Assembly: GCF_035688975.1 (NCBI RefSeq)
Contig: NZ_DASSMH010000005.1
Span: 1-19,399 of the forward strand
DNA from: CALMNV01 sp035688975
GTDB lineage: Bacteria > Actinomycetota > Actinomycetes > Actinomycetales > Dermatophilaceae
Reading direction: 5' to 3'
DNA length: 19,399 nucleotides
Part shown: one piece after another, positions 9,077 to 15,715 of the stretch
Numbering within the stretch: the stretch's first letter is position 1
How the letters are laid out: each line of letters begins with the position of its first letter
Program-made: the position numbers and the translations under genes
The notes under the pieces: generated by a model
What the model saw: only the letters and a program-made list of their open reading frames with translations
Databases searched by the model: none
What the model was told of the DNA's origin: nothing

Positions 9077-9574
9077 ATGTTCACCCTCGACGCGGACATC
9101 CCCGAGCCGCTGCGCCCGCTGGCCTGGCTGCTCGGCCGGTGGGAGGGCGTCGGGGTCGTGGGCTACCCGACGATCGAGTCGGCCCACTTCGGCCAGGAGG
9201 TCGAGGTGACCCACGACGGCCGCAGCTTCCTCAAGTGGGAGAGCCGGGCGTGGATCCTCGACTCGGAGAACGGCGCCCGGGTGCGCCCGGCCGCCGTCGA
9301 GTCCGGCTTCTGGCGTCCCGTCGGCGGCGGCGAGGTCGAGCTCCTGCTCGCGCACCCGACCGGCATCGTCGAGCTCTACTACGGCTCCGTCGAGCCGGCC
9401 AAGATCCAGCTGCGCACCGACGGCGTGCTGCGCTCGCCGGGTGCGAAGGAGTACAACGCGGCGTCGCGGATGTATGGGCTCGTCAACTCCCAGCTGCTGT
9501 GGGTCATGGACATGGCCGCCGTCGGCCAGGAGCTGCAGAGCCACCTGTCGGCCACCCTGAAGCGGGTCGGCTGA
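9077..9574 (+). CDS. Nitrobindin / FABP-like heme-binding protein
   Basis: This 165-residue protein has the nitrobindin signature GRWEGVG (Gly20, Trp22, Gly24, Gly26) at the first strand of a lipocalin-like barrel. His156, in the C-terminal segment LQSHLSATLKR, is at the position of the proximal heme ligand. Family members bind ferric heme b and react with nitric oxide or isomerise peroxynitrite. A ribosome site (AAGGA) precedes the ATG. The stop codon overlaps the next start as TGATG, so it is translationally coupled to the YgfZ-like protein. That suggests a shared role around heme, Fe-S clusters or oxidative stress; this is inferred from pairing only. The length is typical. Confidence 0.92.
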   Translation: MFTLDADIPEPLRPLAWLLGRWEGVGVVGYPTIESAHFGQEVEVTHDGRSFLKWESRAWILDSENGARVRPAAVESGFWRPVGGGEVELLLAHPTGIVELYYGSVEPAKIQLRTDGVLRSPGAKEYNAASRMYGLVNSQLLWVMDMAAVGQELQSHLSATLKRVG

Positions 9575-10587
9575 TGCCTCGCAGCCCCCTGCTGGACCGC
9601 CCCGGCGCCGTCGCCGGCGACGGGCTGTCGGCGTCCGTCGCCGTCCACTACGGCGACCCCATGCGCGAGCAGCGCCTGCTCGAGGAGGGGCTCGCGGTCG
9701 TCGACCTCTCCCACCGCGACGTCCTCACCGTCACCGGTGCGGACCGGCTGAGCTGGCTGCACTCCCTGACGACCCAGGCCCTGACCGGCCTGGCGCCGCG
9801 CGAGTCGCGCGAGGCGCTCATCCTGACTCCCAAGGGCCACGTCGAGCACTCGCTGCACCTTGTCGACGACGGCGAGCGGACGTGGGTGACGACCGAGCCC
9901 GGCGCCGGCGCGGCCCTGCTCGCCTGGCTCGACCGGATGCGCTTCATGCTGCGCGTCGAGGTCGCGGACGTCTCGGCCGAGTGGGCCGTGCTGGGCGAGC
10001 CGCACGACGCGGAGTCCGCGCCCGGCGAGCCCATCGCGTGGCGCGACCCGTGGCCCGGCCTCGTCGGCGACTCGGCGGCATACGGCCCGGTCGAGGGACA
10101 CCCGGGCGCCGACCGCGCATGGCGGGAGGTCCTCGTGCCCCGGGCCACGCTGCCCGCCGCAGTCGGGGACCGGCCGCTCGCCGGGGTCTGGGCCGAGGAG
10201 GCCCTGCGGATCGCGGCGTGGCGGCCCCGGCTCGGCCACGAGACCGACCACCGCACCCTCGTGCACGAGGTGGACTGGCTCCGCACGGCCGTGCACCTGC
10301 ACAAGGGCTGCTACCGCGGGCAGGAGACCGTCGCCCGGGTCCACAACCTCGGCCGGCCGCCCCGGCGGCTGGTCTTCCTCCACCTCGACGGCTCGGGACA
10401 CGTCCTGCCGCCGCGGGGCGCGGAGGTCCGGGTGGGCGACCGCGCCGTGGGTTTCCTCACCTCGGTCGGGCGGCACCACACGGACGGGCCGATCGCCCTG
10501 GCGCTCATCAAGCGCAGCACCGACCCCGAGGCAGAGCTCGTCGTCGATGGCACGAGCGCGGCGCAGACGGTCATCGTCGCCCCCTGA
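9574..10587 (+). CDS. ygfZ: YgfZ/GcvT-like folate-binding protein (Fe-S cluster maintenance)
   Basis: This 337-residue member of the GcvT-like fold carries the YgfZ signature KGCYRGQE at residues 244-251, with the conserved Cys246. YgfZ proteins bind folate and support assembly or repair of certain Fe-S enzymes; they are not the glycine-cleavage T protein. The N-terminal region has VVDLSHRDVLTVTGADRLSWLHSL, typical of the folate-binding half. The ATG overlaps the nitrobindin stop codon (TGATG). No glycine-cleavage genes are nearby, which further supports YgfZ over GcvT. A GC hairpin 17 bases after the stop probably ends the unit. Confidence 0.93.
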   Translation: MPRSPLLDRPGAVAGDGLSASVAVHYGDPMREQRLLEEGLAVVDLSHRDVLTVTGADRLSWLHSLTTQALTGLAPRESREALILTPKGHVEHSLHLVDDGERTWVTTEPGAGAALLAWLDRMRFMLRVEVADVSAEWAVLGEPHDAESAPGEPIAWRDPWPGLVGDSAAYGPVEGHPGADRAWREVLVPRATLPAAVGDRPLAGVWAEEALRIAAWRPRLGHETDHRTLVHEVDWLRTAVHLHKGCYRGQETVARVHNLGRPPRRLVFLHLDGSGHVLPPRGAEVRVGDRAVGFLTSVGRHHTDGPIALALIKRSTDPEAELVVDGTSAAQTVIVAP

Positions 10588-10603
10588 CCCCTCGACCCCC
10601 TCA

Positions 10604-10620
10604 CCCCCCAGGCCGGGGGG
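10604..10620 (+). terminator. Small GC hairpin after ygfZ
   Basis: CCCCCC at 10604-10609 pairs with GGGGGG at 10615-10620 across a 5-base loop in the 53-base gap between ygfZ and the BKACE gene. No T-run follows, as is common for actinobacterial terminators. It could equally be chance base composition. Confidence 0.4.
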
Positions 10621-10640
10621 CCACGGGGCAGGATGGCGTC

Positions 10641-11495
10641 ATGAGCACCGCACCCGCCGCCGGGAGCACCCTCATCACCGTGGCCCCGACCGGCGCGGAG
10701 AGCGCCAAGGCCGACGTGCCGGCCCTGCCGACCACCCCGGAGGAGCTCGTCGAGACGGCGGTCGCGTGCGAGCGGGCGGGGGCCGCCATGATCCACCTCC
10801 ACGTGCGCGACGAGCGGCACGAGCCGACCCTCGACCCCGGTCTGCTGCGCGAGGCCGTGGTGGGGGTGCGCGAGGCCACCGACCTGATCGTGCAGCTCTC
10901 GACCGGCGGCAGCGTCACCGACCCCCTTGAGCAGCGACTCACCGTGCTGGATGCCGACCCCGACTCGTGCTCCCTGACCTGCGGCACGACCAACTTCGGC
11001 GACGCCGTCTTCCTCAACCCGTGGGGCTTCATGGTGCAGCTCTACCGGCAGGCGCAGGAGCGGCAGGTGGTGCCGGAGTTCGAGCTGTTCGAGCTCGGCC
11101 ACGTGCATGCCCTGCGGCGCCTGCTCGACGAGTGCGGGTTGCCCTACGGCGGCAAGGTGCACGCCGACCTCGTCCTCGGCGTGCCGGGCAGTATGCCGGG
11201 CACGCCCCAGACGCTCCTCGCGGCCGTCGCGATGCTGCCGCCTGAGGTGACCAGCTGGTCCGCCACCGGGATCGGCCGCACCCACCTGCCGATCGCCGCC
11301 ACCGCCCTCGCAGCGGGCGGACACCTGCGGGTCGGCATGGAGGACAACCTCGTCTACGCCAAGGGCCAGCCGGTCACGCACAACCGAGAGCTCGTGGCCC
11401 GCGCGGCTCAGCTGGCCACGCTCCTGCAGCGGCCCCCGTTGTCGTGCGCCGGTGCCCGTGAGCTCCTCGCAGTCAAGGACCGCCGCGCGCGCTGA
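10641..11495 (+). CDS. BKACE family beta-keto acid cleavage enzyme (DUF849)
   Basis: BKACE enzymes are zinc-dependent TIM barrels that cleave a beta-keto acid with acetyl-CoA to give acetoacetate and a new acyl-CoA; the founding member Kce acts on 3-keto-5-aminohexanoate. This 284-residue protein has the metal pair His52/His54 in IHLHVRDE. Near the C-terminus LRVGMEDN supplies Arg230, Glu234 (third metal ligand) and Asp235, matching Kce Arg226/Glu230/Asp231. QLSTGG, LTCGTTNFGD and GGKVHADLVLGVPG are also family-like. The substrate cannot be told from sequence, and no lysine or carnitine catabolism genes adjoin. The ATG at 10641 is preceded by CAGGAT, which may be a ribosome site or a -10 giving a leaderless message. 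Confidence 0.9.
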   Translation: MSTAPAAGSTLITVAPTGAESAKADVPALPTTPEELVETAVACERAGAAMIHLHVRDERHEPTLDPGLLREAVVGVREATDLIVQLSTGGSVTDPLEQRLTVLDADPDSCSLTCGTTNFGDAVFLNPWGFMVQLYRQAQERQVVPEFELFELGHVHALRRLLDECGLPYGGKVHADLVLGVPGSMPGTPQTLLAAVAMLPPEVTSWSATGIGRTHLPIAATALAAGGHLRVGMEDNLVYAKGQPVTHNRELVARAAQLATLLQRPPLSCAGARELLAVKDRRAR

Positions 11496-11499
11496 GAGC

Positions 11500-11641
11500 G
11501 TGCGGAAGTGGCCACTCGACGGGGTGGAGGGGGCGGAGCTCTGGTCGAGTGGCCAGTTTGGTGCGCTGGGGCTGTGCGGAAGTGGCCACTCGACGGGGTG
11601 GAGCGGGGGGAGGTCTGGTCGAGTGGCCAGTTCCGTACGCA
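11500..11641. repeat. Tandem pair of 74-bp palindromic repeat units
   Basis: Two near-identical units begin at 11500 and 11574, a 74-base period. Each has a left arm (GTGCGGAAGTGGCCACTCGAC, printed here as GTGCGGAAGTGG + CCACTCGAC), a purine-rich spacer of about 23 bases, and a right arm GTCGAGTGGCCAGTT that is the inverted repeat of the left with one mismatch. Each unit can fold into a hairpin with about 14 paired bases. The left arm also holds the 10-base palindrome AGTGGCCACT. Right-arm sequence recurs as a direct repeat at 19321-19399. The block begins 5 bases after the BKACE stop codon and carries no plausible gene. Confidence 0.9.
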
Positions 11642-11656
11642 CCTGCTGCCGGGAGT

Positions 11657-11686
11657 TTGCATTTTGCTAACTGCAGCAAGCACAAT
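11657..11686 (+). promoter_or_regulatory. Promoter of the HTH-HBHA unit
   Basis: TTGCAT (11657-11662) and CACAAT (11681-11686) are spaced by 18 bases. The GTG start lies 6 bases beyond, consistent with a leaderless transcript. This is one of the few AT-rich patches in the window, which supports its being functional. Confidence 0.5.
11664..11679 (+). promoter_or_regulatory. Candidate operator inverted repeat in the HTH promoter
   Basis: TTGCT (11664-11668) and AGCAA (11675-11679) form an inverted repeat with 6 bases between the arms. It sits between the -35 and -10 elements, where a bound repressor would block polymerase. Autoregulation by the downstream XRE-type protein is the natural guess. 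It is inferred, not shown. Confidence 0.4.
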
Positions 11687-11692
11687 GACTGC

Positions 11693-12115
11693 GTGAGCAA
11701 GCTGCCGTTACCGGATCTCGGGGCCTACCTGCGCGAGCAGCGCGAGAGCGCCCAGTTGTCCCTGCGCCAGCTGGCCGAGATGGCGGGCATCTCCAACCCC
11801 TACCTGTCGCAGATCGAGCGCGGGCTCAAGCGCCCGAGCGCCGAGATCCTGCAGCAGATCGCGCGGGGGCTGCAGGTGTCCGCCGAGTCGCTCTACGTCC
11901 GGGCGGGCATCCTCGACGAGCGGGTCCCCCAACCGGGCACCGGCCCGGCCGCCTCCTCGGACGTCCTCTCCGCCATCTCCGCCGACCCGGCCCTCACCGA
12001 CCGGCAGCGGGGCGTGCTCGTCGAGATCTACAAGTCCTTCGTCGGCGCTGACGGGGCTTCAGAGACCACCAACCGCACCGGGACCTCCCCGGTCGGTGCC
12101 CGTTCCGGCGGGTGA
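11693..12115 (+). CDS. XRE-family HTH transcriptional regulator
   Basis: This 140-residue regulator has a classic Cro/C1-type helix-turn-helix at residues 8-65: LGAYLREQRESAQLSLRQLAEMAGISNPYLSQIERGLKRPS, shown in parts as LREQRESAQLSLRQLAE and GISNPYLSQIERG. A C-terminal segment (about 90-120, LSAISADPALTDRQRGVLVEIYKSF) may dimerise. The tail beyond 122 is low complexity. It lies 17 bases upstream of the HBHA-like gene, and mycobacteria have the same pair (Rv0474-Rv0475 in M. tuberculosis). The GTG start is set by the candidate promoter, whose -10 ends 6 bases upstream, and by the first recognisable family residues. Confidence 0.88.
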   Translation: MSKLPLPDLGAYLREQRESAQLSLRQLAEMAGISNPYLSQIERGLKRPSAEILQQIARGLQVSAESLYVRAGILDERVPQPGTGPAASSDVLSAISADPALTDRQRGVLVEIYKSFVGADGASETTNRTGTSPVGARSGG

Positions 12116-12120
12116 CCCAG

Positions 12121-12126
12121 AAGGAG
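12121..12126 (+). promoter_or_regulatory. Strong ribosome-binding site of the HBHA-like gene
   Basis: AAGGAG sits 6 bases before the ATG at 12133 and rules out the in-frame upstream start at 12112. It is the best Shine-Dalgarno sequence in the window, which suggests high expression of the HBHA-like protein relative to its regulator. Confidence 0.75.
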
Positions 12127-12132
12127 ACCGCA

Positions 12133-13212
12133 ATGGCCCTGCCCAAGAAGATCGCCAAGGCCGTCAAGGACGCCCAGGAGCAGGCGAACACCGCCGTCGC
12201 CGACGTCCGTGGCACGCTCGACCGGACGCTGCCGGAGGTCAACGTCGACCCCACTCCGTTCTATGCCGTCGTCGGCGCGGCCAACATGGCCGTCGACACG
12301 GTCCGCGCCGCGGGCGAGCAGCTCGACGCGGCCCGCCGCCAGGCCGCCCAGCTGGACGTGCGCAAGGGCGCGAAGAAGGAGGCGAAGGAGCTGAAGAAGC
12401 TTGTCGCCGACCTCCAGCGCAGGACGGCCGAGCTGCAGCGGCTCGCCGCCCAGTATGCCGACCGCCTCCTCACCCAGGCGCAGGACATCCCGGTCGCCCT
12501 GCTCAACCAGAGCCTCCTCGTCGCCAGCAACGCCAAGGACCAGTACGACGCCGCGGCCGCCCGTGGCGAGAAGATCGTGACGGACCTTCGTGCCCAGGAG
12601 GCCAAGGCCGTCCGCGGGCTGAGCGAGCAGACGGAGGCGACGTTCGAGCGCGGCCGCAACGTCGCGAACGCGGCGGCGAGCGAGGGGGAGAAGGTCGCGC
12701 GGGCCGTCCGGGACGCCGTCTCCGACGACGCCTCGGCCGTCGGCGCGCAGGTGAGCCGGTCGGCCGCGGCCGTCGAGCGGGCCGCCGGGCCCGTCGAGGT
12801 CGAGCGAACGCCCGAGGAGCAGGCGCAGGCGCGCAGCATGTCGGCCAAGCAGGCCGCCGCGACGCGCAAGGCCAACGAGACCGAGGCCCGCACCACCCGC
12901 AAGGTGGCCGCGCGCAGCTCCGCGCGCAAGCGCTCCACCGACTCCGCCGAGGGTGCCGGCACGACGCGCAAGCGGGCCGCGTCGGCGAGCCGGTCCACAG
13001 CGTCCGCGACCAAGGCTGCGAAGTCCGCCGCCAGCACGTCCCGCCGGGCGGCGAAGTCCACCAGCGCCTCCGCGAGCACCTCAGGCGCGTCGACGGGCAC
13101 CACGGCCAAGCGCGCGAGCAAGCGCGCCGGGACGCGCTCCACCGCCAAGACGGGGACGGCGAAGTCGTCCGCCTCCACGCCGTCCGGCGAGTCGCCGCGC
13201 AGCGACAGCTGA
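12133..13212 (+). CDS. HBHA-like coiled-coil protein with long basic tail
   Basis: The N-terminal part (residues 1-60) resembles heparin-binding hemagglutinin, with a PFYAVVGAANMAVDTVR segment like the HBHA LGAADLAL region. Residues about 60-220 are Ala/Glu/Arg/Lys-rich with heptad character and should form a long coiled coil. From about 235 to the end a tail of about 124 residues is almost wholly Ala, Ser, Thr, Lys and Arg (SARKRS, TTRKRAAS, ATKAAKSAAS, RRAAKS), resembling linker-histone tails. At 359 residues it is much longer than mycobacterial HBHA (199 in M. tuberculosis), mainly because of this tail and a longer coil. No signal peptide is seen. The family is known as an adhesin in mycobacteria; in this organism a nucleoid- or envelope-associated role is equally possible. 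Confidence 0.8.
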   Translation: MALPKKIAKAVKDAQEQANTAVADVRGTLDRTLPEVNVDPTPFYAVVGAANMAVDTVRAAGEQLDAARRQAAQLDVRKGAKKEAKELKKLVADLQRRTAELQRLAAQYADRLLTQAQDIPVALLNQSLLVASNAKDQYDAAAARGEKIVTDLRAQEAKAVRGLSEQTEATFERGRNVANAAASEGEKVARAVRDAVSDDASAVGAQVSRSAAAVERAAGPVEVERTPEEQAQARSMSAKQAAATRKANETEARTTRKVAARSSARKRSTDSAEGAGTTRKRAASASRSTASATKAAKSAASTSRRAAKSTSASASTSGASTGTTAKRASKRAGTRSTAKTGTAKSSASTPSGESPRSDS

Positions 13213-13254
13213 GCTGCGGCGGCGCTTATCCCGCACGCCGCCGATGCACCCGCC

Positions 13255-13286
13255 CGCAGGGCCGTCACCTCGGTGGCGGCCCTGCG
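13255..13286 (+). terminator. Strong hairpin terminator after the HBHA-like gene
   Basis: Arms at 13255-13269 and 13272-13286 are complementary at 14 of 15 positions, and the remaining position is a G-U pair in RNA. The loop is about four bases once the closing pair opens. It starts 42 bases after the stop codon. There is no T-run. It ends 1 base before the -10-like CATACT of the asparaginase gene, so the terminator and the next promoter are packed together. Confidence 0.75.
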
Positions 13287-13287
13287 G

Positions 13288-13293
13288 CATACT
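13288..13293 (+). promoter_or_regulatory. -10 element of the asparaginase gene (leaderless)
   Basis: CATACT is followed by 6 bases and the GTG at 13300, so the transcript would start at the start codon. It overlaps a GGCATAC copy of the over-represented heptamer at 13286-13292. This argues against the longer frame from 13273, which would begin inside the terminator hairpin. Confidence 0.5.
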
Positions 13294-13299
13294 GCGGCG

Positions 13300-14283
13300 G
13301 TGCCCCGAACCAGCCCCGCGCCCGTCTCGACCGCCCTCACCGGCGCGCCCGTGGTCGCCCACGTCGTGCGCTCCGGGTTCGTCGAGGGCGTGCACCGCGG
13401 CACCGCCGTCGTCACGGCGCCGGACGGCAGCGTCGAGCTCGAGGTCGGCGACGCGGGTGGCCCGGTGTTCCCGCGGTCGTCCAGCAAGCCGCTGCAGGCG
13501 GTGGCGATGGTCCGCAGCGGCCTTCCGATCGACGGCGCGCAGCTCGCGCTCGCCTGCGCCAGCCACTCGGGGGAGGACTTCCACGTCGCCGCGGTGCGCG
13601 ACCTGCTCGAGCAGGCCGGCCTGGCAGAGACCGAGCTGCAGAACACGCCCGACTATCCCTTCGACGAGGCCGCCAGGATCGCGTGGATCACCAGCGGCCG
13701 GCCCAAGCAGGCCATTGCCCAGAACTGCTCCGGCAAGCACGCCTCCATGCTGGTCACCTGCGCCGCGAACGGCTGGGACCGAGCCACCTACCGCGACCCG
13801 GGGCACCCGCTCCAGCGCGCCATCGCCGACACCATGCGCGACCTCACGGGCGCCCACATCGCGGCGGTCGCCGTCGACGGCTGCGGCGCGCCGATCCACG
13901 CCGTCCCGCTCACCGCGCTGGCCCGGGCCTTCGGCCGGCTCGCGGCGGCCACCGCGGGCCCGGAGGCCAAGGTCGCCGCCGCGATCCGCCGCCACCCCGA
14001 GTATGTCGGCGGCACAGGGCGCGACGTCACCGCCCTGATCCGCGGCGTGGACGGGCTGGTCGCGAAGGACGGCGCGGAGGCGGTGTATGCCGTGGGCCTG
14101 AGGGACGGCCGTGGCGTGGCCGTCAAGGTGGCCGACGGCGGGTCGCGCGCCCGCTCGGTGCTCCTCGCGGCGGTGCTGCGCCGCATCGGCGTCGGAGCGC
14201 CCGACGTGCTCGAGGTGCTCGAGGACCAGCCCGTCCTCGGGCACGGGGAGCCGGTCGGCGCGGTCGTCGCCGTCGGCGTGTGA
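13300..14283 (+). CDS. Type II (ReAV-like) L-asparaginase
   Basis: This 327-residue protein belongs to the Asparaginase_II family, which has a serine beta-lactamase-like fold unrelated to the E. coli enzymes and hydrolyses L-asparagine to aspartate and ammonia. The nucleophile motif SxxK is Ser60-Lys63 in RSSSKPLQA. Cys143 and Lys146 (NCSGKHA) and Cys195 (VDGCGAP) correspond to the zinc-binding Cys135, Lys138 and Cys189 described for the Rhizobium etli enzyme ReAV. CASHSGED supplies the conserved Ser/His/Glu region. The start at 13300 is chosen because the longer frame begins within a terminator hairpin. dtd follows after 24 bases. A cytosolic nitrogen-scavenging role is likely. Confidence 0.9.
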   Translation: MPRTSPAPVSTALTGAPVVAHVVRSGFVEGVHRGTAVVTAPDGSVELEVGDAGGPVFPRSSSKPLQAVAMVRSGLPIDGAQLALACASHSGEDFHVAAVRDLLEQAGLAETELQNTPDYPFDEAARIAWITSGRPKQAIAQNCSGKHASMLVTCAANGWDRATYRDPGHPLQRAIADTMRDLTGAHIAAVAVDGCGAPIHAVPLTALARAFGRLAAATAGPEAKVAAAIRRHPEYVGGTGRDVTALIRGVDGLVAKDGAEAVYAVGLRDGRGVAVKVADGGSRARSVLLAAVLRRIGVGAPDVLEVLEDQPVLGHGEPVGAVVAVGV

Positions 14284-14307
14284 ACCCGTCGGTGACCGGG
14301 CACTGAC

Positions 14308-14733
14308 GTGCGAGCCGTCCTCCAGCGGGTCACGCAGGCGCGGGTCGAGGTCGACGGCGAGGTCGTCGGCGAGATCACCCGACCCGGCCTCCTCGCGCTC
14401 GTCGGCGTGGCCGTGGCTGACGGGCCCGAGCAGGTCGCGCGGATGGCACGCAAGATCGCGGAGCTGCGGATCCTGCGGGACGAGCAGAGCGTCGCCGACG
14501 TCGGCGCGCCGGTGCTCGTCGTCAGCCAGTTCACCCTGCACGCCGACACCCGCAAGGGCCGCCGCCCCTCGTGGAGCGGCGCCGCGCCCGGGCCGGTGGC
14601 CGAGCCCCTCGTCGACCAGCTCGTGGCGGCGCTGCGTCAGCGGGGGATCGAGGTGGCGACCGGGCGCTTCGGGGCGATGATGGCGGTCTCGCTGACCAAC
14701 GACGGACCCGTCACGCTCGTCGTCGACGCCTGA
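14308..14733 (+). CDS. dtd: D-aminoacyl-tRNA deacylase
   Basis: DTD removes D-amino acids (and glycine) mischarged onto tRNA. This 141-residue protein has both family signatures: SQFTL in VVSQFTLHADT, whose Ser-Gln-Phe-Thr segment lines the active site, and NDGPVT near the C-terminus, the GP-containing cross-subunit motif that rejects L-amino acids. MRAVLQRVTQARVEVDGEVVG is the usual N-terminus, so the GTG at 14308 is the start. The length is near the family norm of about 145. It lies 24 bases after the asparaginase gene and is probably cotranscribed. Confidence 0.97.
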   Translation: MRAVLQRVTQARVEVDGEVVGEITRPGLLALVGVAVADGPEQVARMARKIAELRILRDEQSVADVGAPVLVVSQFTLHADTRKGRRPSWSGAAPGPVAEPLVDQLVAALRQRGIEVATGRFGAMMAVSLTNDGPVTLVVDA

Positions 14734-14785
14734 GCGGGACCCCCGCGAAGTCGTCAGGTCGGCAGTGCTCGCTCCGCTCGACCGT

Positions 14786-14791
14786 TACGCT
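14786..14791 (+). promoter_or_regulatory. -10 element of DUF2516 gene (leaderless)
   Basis: TACGCT at 14786-14791 is followed by 7 bases and the ATG at 14799. No Shine-Dalgarno sequence is visible. The gap to dtd is 65 bases. This is one of several identical arrangements in the window. Confidence 0.5.
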
Positions 14792-14798
14792 GACGGGT

Positions 14799-15113
14799 AT
14801 GGGCCTGTTCAGCAGCTTCCAGTCCGTCGTCCTCACGGCGCTGGGTCTCGGCGCACTCGGATGCGAGGCCTTCGCCTTCGTCGACGCGCTGCGCCACCCC
14901 GACGCGGCCTACGTGGCGGCCGGCAAGCGGACCCGCACCTTCTGGCTGCTGGTCCTGGCGCTCTGCCTCGCCGTGGGCATCGTGACGGTCTTCAACGTGC
15001 TCAACATCTTCGGGCTGGCGGCATTCGTCGGGTCGGCGGTCTACCTCGCCGACGTGCGCCCCGCGGTCCTCGAGCTGCGTGGGCGCGGCGGGAGCTCGGG
15101 ACGCCGGTGGTGA
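14799..15113 (+). CDS. DUF2516-family small membrane protein
   Basis: This 104-residue protein has two or three hydrophobic segments (about 8-28, 49-70 and 74-88) with LGCEAFAFVDALRHPDAAYVAAGK between the first two. That pattern, including the FVDAL and Tyr/Lys-rich loop, is typical of DUF2516, represented in M. tuberculosis by Rv0476 next to hbhA. The function is unknown. In this window the same HTH-HBHA neighbourhood is kept, but asparaginase and dtd are inserted between. It ends with a short arginine-rich tail. The next frame could start at an overlapping GTGA. Confidence 0.82.
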   Translation: MGLFSSFQSVVLTALGLGALGCEAFAFVDALRHPDAAYVAAGKRTRTFWLLVLALCLAVGIVTVFNVLNIFGLAAFVGSAVYLADVRPAVLELRGRGGSSGRRW

Positions 15114-15181
15114 CGCCGCCGCGGGTGGCTGACCCTGCCGAGCACCTGCCCGTCCCGCCCAGCCGACCCGATGGGGAGCCG

Positions 15182-15640
15182 ATGCCGACCCGCCCGACCA
15201 ACCACGTCCACGACGGCGCTCCGGCGCACACGCTGGACGAGTACGACCGGGGTCACCGCGACCCGACCCGCGACATCTTCCTCGCCGAGCGGCCGTGGGG
15301 CACGTTCCAGCAGTTCGTCTCCAACGAGCAGGTGACCGTCAAGATCATCACCGTCCAGCCGGGCCACCGCCTCTCGCTGCAGCAGCACGACCACCGCGGC
15401 GAGATGTGGGCCATCCTCGACGTGCCCATCGACATCACCGTCGACGACCGGCACTGGACGGCCCAGCCCGGCGAGACGGTGTGGGTCCCGCGCGGCGCCA
15501 CTCACCGGATGGGCAACTCGGGCGACCGGCCCGGTCGGCTGCTCGAGGTGGCCTTCGGGCATTTCGACGAGGCGGACATCCACCGCCTGCACGACGACTA
15601 CGCGCGCCAGGACCTCGACGGCGAGCACGGCGCCCGGTAG
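15182..15640 (+). CDS. Phosphomannose isomerase type II-like cupin protein
   Basis: This is a stand-alone cupin of 152 residues similar to the C-terminal isomerase domain of bifunctional mannose-1-phosphate guanylyltransferase/mannose-6-phosphate isomerase. RPWGTFQQF at 37-45, PGHRLSLQQHDHRGEMW at 60-76 and VPRGATHRMGN are the family landmarks. His69, His71, Glu74 and the later His in GATHR are the likely metal ligands. No nucleotidyltransferase domain is attached. The ATG at 15182 has a close GGGGAG. A GTG at 15110, overlapping the DUF2516 stop as GTGA, would add 24 residues and is a real alternative. The substrate is probably a sugar phosphate, but catalysis is unproven. Confidence 0.85.
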   Translation: MPTRPTNHVHDGAPAHTLDEYDRGHRDPTRDIFLAERPWGTFQQFVSNEQVTVKIITVQPGHRLSLQQHDHRGEMWAILDVPIDITVDDRHWTAQPGETVWVPRGATHRMGNSGDRPGRLLEVAFGHFDEADIHRLHDDYARQDLDGEHGAR

Positions 15641-15674
15641 CAGAGCGCGCGCCCCGTGGGTGCGCCGCCCCCGC

Positions 15675-15715
15675 GGGCGCCCCTGGGGGTCCGCCAGGGG
15701 GACCCCACGGCGCCC
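15675..15715. terminator. Bidirectional terminator between convergent genes
   Basis: An outer stem GGGCGCC (15675-15681) with GGCGCCC (15709-15715) and an inner stem GGGGTCC (15686-15692) with GGACCCC (15700-15706) form nested hairpins. They lie between the cupin gene ending at 15640 and the leftward methyltransferase gene ending at 15769. A structure usable from both sides fits convergent transcription. No T-run is visible on either strand. Confidence 0.55.

Noticed and set aside
9077..9090. GTTCACC at the nitrobindin start codon as a PHO box
   Set aside because: It is a single half-site inside codons 1-3 (Met-Phe-Thr), with no second repeat at 11-base spacing.
9574..10587. Glycine-cleavage T protein (GcvT)
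   Set aside because: The KGCYRGQE signature and the absence of gcvH or gcvP nearby indicate YgfZ.
11408..11700. Several small overlapping frames across the repeat block
   Set aside because: They are translations of the repeat itself on both strands, giving runs such as GHSTR and VEWPV. They have no ribosome sites or family resemblance.
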